Shown one piece after another: positions 21,745 through 27,927 of a stretch of 27,927 bases of DNA. Each line of letters begins with the position of its first letter. Position 1 is the first letter of the stretch. The notes under the pieces are model-generated. The model did not search any database. It was given only the letters and a program-made list of their open reading frames with translations, and had not been told where the DNA came from. This DNA comes from Firmicutes bacterium CAG:24053_14 (GTDB lineage Bacteria > Bacillota > Clostridia > Oscillospirales > Oscillospiraceae). Location of the stretch: contig MNSZ01000066.1 of assembly GCA_001916715.1 (NCBI GenBank), forward strand, positions 1-27,927. The letters run 5' to 3'. The position numbers and the translations under genes were made by a program.

Positions 21745-23103
21745 ATGAAGATCGTAATAGTCGGCGCAGGCAAGATAGGCTATTCGCTTGCCGAGGAGCT
21801 GGCCAATGAGAACCACGATATAACCGTGGTCGATATAGAAAAGGAAAAGGTAAAGCTTCTGTCCGACACGCTTGATGTCATGACCCTTTGCGGCAACGGC
21901 GCGGCGATATCCGTCCAGCGCGAGGCAAACGTTGACGAGAGCGACCTGCTCATCGCCGTCACGGCGCAGGACGAGCTGAACATGCTTGCGTGCATCGTAG
22001 CGCGCAAGCTCGGCTGCAAAAACACCATCGCGCGCGTGCGTAATCTTGAGTATACCGAGCAGCTTTACGTTCTCAAGTCGGAGCTTGGCCTGTCCATGAC
22101 CATAAACCCCGAGCTTCTGGCCGCCAAGGAGATCTACCGTCTGCTGCAGATCCCGGCCTTCATAAAGCGCGATACCTTTGCCGAGGGCAAGGCCGAGATA
22201 GTCGAGCTTTTCATTGCCGACGGCAGCCCGCTTGACGGGCTTCAGCTTGCCGATCTGCGTCGGAAAATACGGGTGCATGTCCTCATCTGCGCGGTCCTGC
22301 GCGAGGAAAAGGTCTTTATCCCTGACGGCAGCTTTGTTCTGCGCAAGGGCGATAAAATATACGTCACCGCGCCGGCATCGTCGCTCGTCGAGCTTACGCA
22401 CGAGCTGAAGCTGCGCAGCAAAAAAAGCAAAAACGTGCTCATCGTTGGCGGCGGCAGGATCGCCGAATACCTCGCTCCGATGCTGATAAAAACCGGCACA
22501 AGCATCAAGCTCATCGAGATGAAGCGCTCGCGGTGCGAGTACCTCGCCGAAAAGTACCCCGAGGTGAACGTCATCTGCTCGGACGGCTCGAGTCAGGCGG
22601 TGCTCAGGACGCACAACATCCGCCAGATGGACGCTGTCCTTCCGCTGACGAACATGGACGAGGAGAACATCATCATCGGCATGTTTGCGCGCAAGATGGG
22701 AGTTCCTCAGCTTCTGACGAAGATAAACCGCCTCGAATACGGCGAGATCCTCGGCGACCGCGGCGCGGACAGCCTGATAAGCCCGAAAAGCCTGAGCACC
22801 TACGCCATCATCCGTTATGTCCGTGCGATGGAGAACACCGGCGGCAGCGCGGTGCTCACGATCCACCGCATAGCCGACGGCGGCGCGGAAGCGCTGGAGT
22901 TTGCCGTGACCGACGTGACCGAGCACCTGCACGAGCGGCTTGCCGATATCCGGCTCAAGCCCGGCATACTGATCGTTTGCATAAACCACATGGGCAAGAT
23001 CATCATCCCCGGCGGCCGGGACACGCTCTCGACCGGCGATACGGTTGTCATCGTCACGACCGCCGGACGCGAGATCCTTGACCTCAACGACATATTTGCG
23101 TAA
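21745..23103 (+). CDS. trkA: Trk potassium uptake system, peripheral NAD-binding protein
   Basis: TrkA is the cytoplasmic gating ring of the Trk potassium importer; it binds NAD(H) and nucleotides and controls the membrane subunit. The 452-residue protein is a tandem of two RCK units. Rossmann motifs are at the start, MKIVIVGAGKIGYSLAEEL, and near residue 231, NVLIVGGGRIAEYLAPML. Each is followed by a TrkA-C domain (for example DGSFVLRKGDKIYVTAP, and IIPGGRDTLSTGDTVVIVTT at the end). GAGAGGAT lies upstream of the ATG. Its TAA overlaps the trkH ATG by one base, so the two subunits are translationally coupled. Confidence 0.95.
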   Translation: MKIVIVGAGKIGYSLAEELANENHDITVVDIEKEKVKLLSDTLDVMTLCGNGAAISVQREANVDESDLLIAVTAQDELNMLACIVARKLGCKNTIARVRNLEYTEQLYVLKSELGLSMTINPELLAAKEIYRLLQIPAFIKRDTFAEGKAEIVELFIADGSPLDGLQLADLRRKIRVHVLICAVLREEKVFIPDGSFVLRKGDKIYVTAPASSLVELTHELKLRSKKSKNVLIVGGGRIAEYLAPMLIKTGTSIKLIEMKRSRCEYLAEKYPEVNVICSDGSSQAVLRTHNIRQMDAVLPLTNMDEENIIIGMFARKMGVPQLLTKINRLEYGEILGDRGADSLISPKSLSTYAIIRYVRAMENTGGSAVLTIHRIADGGAEALEFAVTDVTEHLHERLADIRLKPGILIVCINHMGKIIIPGGRDTLSTGDTVVIVTTAGREILDLNDIFA

Positions 23104-24545
23104 TGAATATTGGAACGATAAGAAAAACGATAGGCGTCATATTGTGCATCGAGGCGGCGTTCATGCTGCCTCCGCTGCTGCTTGCGCTCGCCGACGGCGA
23201 CGCGTCTGCGCTGCGCGGCTTTGCCGCGGCGATCGCGGCGGTGCTCGCGGTCGGAGTGCCCTGCGGCCTGATAAAGAGCAAGGATCGCCCGCTCGGCGCG
23301 CGCGACGGCTTTGTGACTGTCGCCCTGGCGTGGATCATCATATCGCTGTTCGGAGCGATCCCGTTTTACGCCTCGGGCGTGATCGGCAGCGTGTCCGACG
23401 CCGTGTTCGAGACGATATCCGGCTTCTCCACCACGGGCGCGACGATCATCGACGATGTCGAGGCCGCGCCCCGGGCGATACTGCTCTGGCGCAGCATCAC
23501 CAACTGGATCGGCGGCATGGGCGTTCTGGTTTTTCTGCTTGCGATAGCGCCGGTCGCGCGCGAGGGCGGCTCGATGTTCCTGCTGCGCGCGGAGTTCCCG
23601 GGGCCTATGGCGGCAAAGCTTGTGCCGCGCATGCAGAAGTCGGCAAAGCTTTTGTATGAGATATATATAGCAATGACCGTCGTGCAGATCGTCCTGCTGC
23701 TTCTGGGGGGCATACCGCTGTTCGACTCTGTGAACATATCGCTCAGCACGGTGTCGACCGGCGGCTTCTGCGTCCGCAACGACAGTATGGCGTCCTACGG
23801 CGCTTATGCGCAGAACGTCACGCTCATTTTCATGACCCTGTGCAGCATGAGCTTCAGCCTGTTTTACTGCGTCCTTGCGCGCGAATTTCTGCGCATCCGC
23901 CGCAGCCGCGAGCTGCGTACCTTTGTCGTCGTCGTCCTGGGTGTGGCTCTGCTCATGGGCATCGACACTGCCTCGAAATTCGCGTCCGTCGCCGACGGCG
24001 TTCACCACACTCTGTTCCAGGTCATTTCCATCATCAGCACGACCTGCTATGTGTCGATCGACGCAAGCTTCTGGTCGCCCTTTGTTTGGGCTATGCTGAC
24101 CGTTTTGATGATAACCGGCCCCATGTCCGGCTCAACGGGCGGCGGCATGAAGCTGTCGCGCGTGATGATCCTCTGCAAGAGCACCTACCGCGCCATTGCG
24201 CGCACCGTCACGCCGAATTCCGTGCACCTTATCCACCTTGACGGCGAGATCGTCGAGGAGGACACGGTCTCCGCGGTCGAAAGCTTTGCCATTGCGTATT
24301 TCATGGCGGTCATTTTGACTGCCGTGGTGCTGTCGATAAACGGCTTGAGCATCGGTGACGGCATGCTTGCGGCGATCTCGAGCCTCAGCAACGTCGGCTA
24401 CGGCATCGACTCGAACACCTTCTCCATGGGTGTTTCCGGGCTTAATATAATAAGTAAGGCAGTCCTGTGCTTCGACATGTTCCTCGGCCGCCTCGAAATT
24501 TTCCCCATGCTCGTCCTCTTCGCCCCCGAAACGTGGAGGAAGTAG
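23103..24545 (+). CDS. trkH: Trk potassium uptake system, membrane protein
   Basis: TrkH is the potassium-conducting membrane subunit. The 480-residue protein shows the four-fold pore layout: filter-like loops ISGFSTTGATI (about 108), STVSTGGFCV (about 217), SIISTTCYVSID (about 310) and SSLSNVGYGID (about 428). It also has the conserved stretch TNWIGGMGVLVFLLAIAP and the GSTGGGMKLSR segment after the third pore. It pairs with trkA through a one-base overlap. Its 3' end is followed at once by family C hairpin repeats (from 24559), which may act as a terminator since no other is seen. Confidence 0.95.
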   Translation: MNIGTIRKTIGVILCIEAAFMLPPLLLALADGDASALRGFAAAIAAVLAVGVPCGLIKSKDRPLGARDGFVTVALAWIIISLFGAIPFYASGVIGSVSDAVFETISGFSTTGATIIDDVEAAPRAILLWRSITNWIGGMGVLVFLLAIAPVAREGGSMFLLRAEFPGPMAAKLVPRMQKSAKLLYEIYIAMTVVQIVLLLLGGIPLFDSVNISLSTVSTGGFCVRNDSMASYGAYAQNVTLIFMTLCSMSFSLFYCVLAREFLRIRRSRELRTFVVVVLGVALLMGIDTASKFASVADGVHHTLFQVISIISTTCYVSIDASFWSPFVWAMLTVLMITGPMSGSTGGGMKLSRVMILCKSTYRAIARTVTPNSVHLIHLDGEIVEEDTVSAVESFAIAYFMAVILTAVVLSINGLSIGDGMLAAISSLSNVGYGIDSNTFSMGVSGLNIISKAVLCFDMFLGRLEIFPMLVLFAPETWRK

Positions 24546-24558
24546 CTCCTTGCCATTG

Positions 24559-24706
24559 CTCCCCTGTCAAGGGGAACTGTCATTGCCTCCCCTGTCAAGG
24601 GGAGGTGGTTCGCTTGCGAACCGGAGGGGTTGCCTCCCCTGCCGCAAGCCATCGCCTTTGGCTCCCCTGCCAAGGGGAGCTGTCGGCTGCGCCGACTGAG
24701 GGGGTT
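24559..24706 (+). repeat. Tandem family C hairpin repeats upstream of the DUF559 gene
   Basis: There are three hairpins of the form CTCCCCTGTCAAGGGGAG (24559-24577, 24585-24604 and 24661-24680) and a half copy (24633-24642). Two are followed by a second hairpin with a different stem each time: GGTTCGCTTGCGAACC (24607-24622) and GTCGGCTGCGCCGAC (24682-24696). Tails resemble GGAGGGGTTG or TGAGGGGGTT. The array lies between trkH and the DUF559-SLH gene. Confidence 0.75.
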
Positions 24707-24758
24707 CCAAATCAACTGGGGCGTCGAGAGATAGTTCCCATAGAAAGGAGCATCACAC

Positions 24759-26915
24759 ATGGACTACAAACATAATAAACGCCTTACTTCCACAGCAAGA
24801 GCGCTCCGAAAAAACATGACAAAGGAAGAGCGAAAACTTTGGTTTGAGTTCTTGCGCCTGTATGATGTGAAATTCTATCGTCAAAGGGTAATTGCTAACT
24901 ATGTTGTCGATTTTTATTGCTCCAAGGCGAAACTCGTGATAGAGCTTGACGGCTCGCAGCACTACGAGCCGGAAGCGCAGGCAAGAGATGCCGAACGCAC
25001 TGCTGCTCTTAAGCATGACCTTGTATTCACTGTCGTTGACAAGCCCACCTGCACCGAAGACGGCTGGGGCTATGCACAGTGCAAAGTTTGCGGCGAGCCG
25101 TTCTTCGTCAGCGGCCCCGATTCTGAGGTTATCAGCCTCGTCAAGGCTGAGAATCAGAAGGCAGTTGCTGATATGTACACGAAAACTGGCCACAATGAAA
25201 AAGCTGCAGTTGCAGTCGAGAAGGATGTCCTTGATAAGGATGGAGAGACTGTTCTGCGCTATGCAGCAGTAGCACCCACTCATGTTGCAACTGTTGGCTA
25301 TGGTGAGACTGTTGTTCCTGTTGATGCAAAAGGTAATTACAGCGCATATGGCGAGGAGCCCAGTGGCGCAGGCCGTACTGCTACCATGGTTTGCCCTGAC
25401 TGCGATGCAGTTGTAGTAGATAGCATAGTTCTCGACGGCCTGAATGATGCACATTCCTCTGCAATGCAACTTGAGATTAAGCATGCAGGCTATCTTCCTT
25501 ACGCAGAACTCAATAAGGAAGGCAAGCTTGTTAAGCACGATGGTGTAACTGACGTTGTTTATTGCGGCGTATGCAATAAGACCTACGGCGGTGAGACCAT
25601 CTCCTACGATCAGTACTTCAAGCCTGCTTACAATTTCGGTGAGACCAAAGTTGAAGGTGCTACCGCAGCAACTTGCATTAAGGGTGGCTACACTGGCACC
25701 ACAATGATTTACATGCAGGGCACTGGCCTTGATGAGTTTGGCAATCCTAATGGCTATTGGGATGTTGTTAAGTACGGCGAAGAAATTCCTGCACTTGATC
25801 ACGATTATAGCGTAAAAATGGCCGATGTTGCTCCTACCTGCACTAAGACTGGTATGAAGTACGTTGACATGTACAAGTGCTCTCGCTGTGGTGAGGTTCA
25901 GCCTGACCAGGGCAAGTCCTACGTACTTCCCAAGGCAGACCACGCTTGGAATCTCAAGGTTCTTGTTGAGGCTACTTGCCAGCACAAGGGACTTACGGCA
26001 ATTGTCTGTGACAAATGTGGCTATGTTGATCAGGCAAAAGTTGTTTACACAAAGGTTACCAGCCATGTAGCAGCAGATGCTCTTAAGGACGCTAAGGAAG
26101 CAACCTGCACCGAAGCTGGCTACACCGGCGACTCCGTCTGCAAGTGGTGCGGCACTCTCCTCGAAAAGGGTGAGGAAATTGCTGCTAAGGGTCACACTCC
26201 CGAAGAAGTTGCTGCTGTTGCAGCTACCTGCACTGAAAAGGGTCTGACCGCTGGCTCTAAGTGCTCTGTCTGCGGCGAAGTTATTGTCGCACAGGAAGAA
26301 ACTCCTGCACTCGGCCACGACTTCAAGGATGGCAAGTGCACCCGCTGCGGCGCAGCTGATCCCGACTATGTAGCACCTGTTGTCAACCCGTTCAAGGACG
26401 TTGAGAAGTCCAGCCCCTACTACGATGCAATCATCTGGGCAGCAGACAAGGGCGTAACCACCGGCAAGACCGCCGATACCTTCGGCATAAACGATGGCTG
26501 CACTCGTGCACAGATCGTCACCTTCCTGTACCGCGCAGCCGGTTCTCCCGAGGTCAAGGCTGACACCGTCAACCCGTTCACCGACGTAAGCAAGGACAGC
26601 GTATACTACAACGCGATCCTGTGGGCAGTCGAGAAGGGCATCACCAAGGGCACTACCGAGACCACCTTTGACCCGAATGCAGTTTGCACTCGCGGCCAGA
26701 TCGTCACCTTCCTGTTCCGTGCATCCGGCGATGAGAAGGTTGCAACCGGCACCGACTTCGCAGATGTCGCTTCCGGCTCCTACTGCGCAGACGCAGTTGC
26801 ATGGGCAGTTGCCAACAAGGTCGCCAATGGCTTTGCTGACGGCACCTTCCGTCCCGAAGCAACCTGCACTCGCGGCCAGGCTGTCACCTTCATCTACCGC
26901 GCACTCGCAGAGTAA
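24759..26915 (+). CDS. Chimera: truncated DUF559 nuclease domain fused to a Cys-rich SLH surface protein
   Basis: One open frame of 718 residues joins two unrelated parts. Residues 1-85 match the DUF559 (Vsr/restriction-fold endonuclease) family: RLTSTARALRKNMTKEERKL, then YRQRVIANYVVDFYCSKAKL and VIELDGSQH, with likely metal ligands Asp51, Glu62 and Asp64; the family's C-terminal helix is missing. From residue 86 it is a surface protein: eight CxxC-bearing repeats (for example CTEAGYTGDSVCKWCG and CTEKGLTAGSKCSVCG), then three SLH domains (about 543-600, 605-662 and 665-718), which normally bind secondary cell wall polymer. There is no signal peptide, so export is not expected. A good ribosome binding site (AAAGGAG) precedes the ATG. 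Either an insertion or deletion joined the genes, or the assembly did. Each half is certain as to family; the fusion is not. Confidence 0.8.
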   Translation: MDYKHNKRLTSTARALRKNMTKEERKLWFEFLRLYDVKFYRQRVIANYVVDFYCSKAKLVIELDGSQHYEPEAQARDAERTAALKHDLVFTVVDKPTCTEDGWGYAQCKVCGEPFFVSGPDSEVISLVKAENQKAVADMYTKTGHNEKAAVAVEKDVLDKDGETVLRYAAVAPTHVATVGYGETVVPVDAKGNYSAYGEEPSGAGRTATMVCPDCDAVVVDSIVLDGLNDAHSSAMQLEIKHAGYLPYAELNKEGKLVKHDGVTDVVYCGVCNKTYGGETISYDQYFKPAYNFGETKVEGATAATCIKGGYTGTTMIYMQGTGLDEFGNPNGYWDVVKYGEEIPALDHDYSVKMADVAPTCTKTGMKYVDMYKCSRCGEVQPDQGKSYVLPKADHAWNLKVLVEATCQHKGLTAIVCDKCGYVDQAKVVYTKVTSHVAADALKDAKEATCTEAGYTGDSVCKWCGTLLEKGEEIAAKGHTPEEVAAVAATCTEKGLTAGSKCSVCGEVIVAQEETPALGHDFKDGKCTRCGAADPDYVAPVVNPFKDVEKSSPYYDAIIWAADKGVTTGKTADTFGINDGCTRAQIVTFLYRAAGSPEVKADTVNPFTDVSKDSVYYNAILWAVEKGITKGTTETTFDPNAVCTRGQIVTFLFRASGDEKVATGTDFADVASGSYCADAVAWAVANKVANGFADGTFRPEATCTRGQAVTFIYRALAE

Positions 26916-27001
26916 TTAATAATTCGCAATTCTAACGATGTTTAGAGCTTAGAGCATTTACTTAGTCTCTTGTTATAACTATTCGTTATGTTGCATAAAA
27001 G

Positions 27002-27043
27002 CAGCGCCGCAGTGGTTCTCCACTGCGGCGTTGTGATTTTTTC
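27002..27043 (+). terminator. Intrinsic terminator after the SLH gene
   Basis: AGCGCCGCAGTGG pairs with CCACTGCGGCGTT around TTCT, followed by GTGATTTTTTCT. It is strong. Confidence 0.8.
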
Positions 27044-27044
27044 T

Positions 27045-27090
27045 GCCTTCCCCTTGAGGGGAAGGTGTCGCTTGCGACGGATGAGGTGTA
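27045..27090 (+). repeat. Family C two-hairpin repeat, copy 3
   Basis: CCTTCCCC pairs with GGGGAAGG, then GTCGCTTGCGAC forms a second hairpin, followed by GGATGAGGTGT. It matches the copy at 4795-4851 except in the stem of the second hairpin. An AT-rich tandem repeat, AGCTATTAGCTATTAGCTAT-like, follows at about 27097-27121. Confidence 0.7.
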
Positions 27091-27122
27091 AACTATCAGC
27101 TATTAGCTATTAGCTATCAGCT

Positions 27123-27187
27123 CCCGGACAGGGATTAAGGCTGGAGGGTCAGTATCTGACCTCTTCCAGCCTTAATCCCTGTCCGGG
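27123..27187. repeat. Long inverted repeat overlapping the truA 3' end
   Basis: A 23-bp perfect arm (27123-27145) pairs with 27165-27187, and inner GTCAG pairs with CTGAC around TAT. The right arm is the coding sequence for PGQGLRL near the truA C terminus; the left arm is its mirror copy just past the stop codon. The RNA would form a very stable hairpin that could serve as the truA terminator. Confidence 0.8.
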
Positions 27188-27886
27188 CACCGTCGGTCCG
27201 GCGTTTTCGCGCACCTTTGATTCAAGCGCCCTTTTCACATCCTCGACGCTCATCCGATGCGCCCCGGCCTCAAGCAGCGTGCCTACTATTATGCGCACCA
27301 TGTTGTATAAAAATCCGTTGCCCGAAACCGTGAACCGTATCTCGTCGCCGATGCGCGTAATATCTATTGTATCTATCCGCCTCACGGCGGATTTTTTCAT
27401 GCGCTTATTCGATTGAAACGCCGTGAAATCGTGCTCGCCGAGCAGAACTTTCGCCGCGTCCTGCATTGCGCCGATATCCAGCGCCTCGCTTACGCGATAC
27501 ATGTACTTTCGCTCGAAAACGTTCTGCACCGCACTGTTCTGCACGCGGTATATATACGTTTTCCCGACGCAGCTCAGCCGCGCGTGAAATCGCGGCTCGG
27601 CAATGCTCAGCTCGAGCGCGGCAATGTCCTCCGGCAGCGCCTCGCGCAGCCGCGATAGTATATCGCTTGTATCCATCCCGGTTTCCGCCCGGAATGAAGC
27701 AACTTGCATCCGCGCATGCGCCCCGGCGTCCGTGCGCCCCGAGCCGCTTATCTCGATCTCCTGCCCGAGTATGCGCGAAAGCGCGGCCTCGACCTTGCCC
27801 TGTATCGTGTTTTCCGTGTTGCCCTGCCGCTGCCAGCCGCGGTATCGGCTGCCGTCATAGCTCAGGGTGAGTTTGTAATTATTCAT
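27149..27886 (-). CDS. truA: tRNA pseudouridine synthase A
   Basis: TruA converts uridines 38-40 of the tRNA anticodon arm to pseudouridine. The 245-residue protein carries the N-terminal motif LTLSYDGSRYRGWQRQ, the catalytic Asp in SGSGRTDAGAHA (near residue 52), the RFHARLSCVGKTYIYRV block and the C-terminal FLYNMVRIIVGTLLEAG. The length is normal. Its start codon overlaps the stop codon of an upstream gene on the same strand, so it is the last gene of an operon reaching beyond the window. The end of the gene forms one arm of an inverted repeat (27123-27187). Confidence 0.95.
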   Translation of the reverse strand: MNNYKLTLSYDGSRYRGWQRQGNTENTIQGKVEAALSRILGQEIEISGSGRTDAGAHARMQVASFRAETGMDTSDILSRLREALPEDIAALELSIAEPRFHARLSCVGKTYIYRVQNSAVQNVFERKYMYRVSEALDIGAMQDAAKVLLGEHDFTAFQSNKRMKKSAVRRIDTIDITRIGDEIRFTVSGNGFLYNMVRIIVGTLLEAGAHRMSVEDVKRALESKVRENAGPTVPGQGLRLEEVRY

Positions 27887-27927
27887 ATTCGAGCCTGAAT
27901 TTTTTCAGCATGTACTCGGGGAAGTAC
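27879..27927 (-). CDS. Unidentified gene, 3' end only
   Basis: On the minus strand a frame open from the window edge reads YFPEYMLKKFRLEYE and stops at TAA (27881-27879), overlapping the truA ATG by 8 nt. Such overlap is typical of an upstream operon partner. In many Firmicutes an ECF transporter gene precedes truA, but 15 residues are too few to tell. Confidence 0.5.
   Translation of the reverse strand, partial: YFPEYMLKKFRLEYE

Noticed and set aside
24753..26318. Minus-strand frame of 521 codons opposite the SLH fusion gene
   Set aside because: The plus strand has SLH domains and CxxC repeats; the reverse frame has only composition-driven sequence.

Overview
The window reads as chromosomal DNA of a spore-forming, Gram-positive anaerobe of the class Clostridia, most likely a gut Oscillospiraceae-type bacterium. 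The signs are a spoIIR-type sporulation gene, a two-subunit (split) transketolase, an asparagine-type T-box, a lysine riboswitch, a type III glutamine synthetase, a protein with S-layer homology (SLH) domains and cysteine-rich repeats, and intergenic hairpin repeats of a kind I associate with this group. The family placement is inference, not a computed result. No tRNA, rRNA, CRISPR array, phage genes or transposase were seen.

Layout: (1) 1-4500: spoIIR on the plus strand converges, through a shared terminator, on a minus-strand operon of transketolase N and C subunits, galactokinase and an MscS channel. (2) 4500-5240: a gene-free mosaic of palindromic repeats. (3) 5244-6411: promoter and prfB, without the usual programmed frameshift. 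(4) 6412-6930: a second repeat cluster whose last copy runs into the 3' end of an ABC ATPase gene. (5) 6898-9652: a minus-strand amino-acid ABC importer with a consensus promoter and a lysine riboswitch, hence probably a lysine importer; its binding protein has its two lobes in permuted order. (6) 9660-10212: more repeats, including a 264-bp element with inverted palindromic ends that abuts a lysR stop codon. (7) 10211-18340: a lysR gene diverging from an Asn-type T-box and the run asnB, glutamine synthetase III, pyrG, nadE, bioY. The first four all make or spend glutamine or ammonia nitrogen. (8) 18378-20615: a small membrane protein, an HxlR-type regulator with a lost N terminus, and a sodium/solute (proline-type) symporter. 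(9) 20651-24545: a divergent LysR regulator and the trkA-trkH potassium uptake pair. (10) 24545-27188: hairpin repeats, a truncated DUF559 nuclease fused in frame to a cysteine-rich SLH surface protein that has lost its export signal, a terminator and another repeat. (11) 27149-27927: truA, whose 3' coding end is mirrored as an inverted copy, and the last codons of an upstream gene.

The most unusual items are the circularly permuted binding protein under a lysine riboswitch, the nuclease-SLH fusion beside its hairpin repeats, and several families of palindromic intergenic elements that sit exactly at gene ends and supply stop codons or terminator parts. Some hairpins keep their structure while their stem sequence changes.
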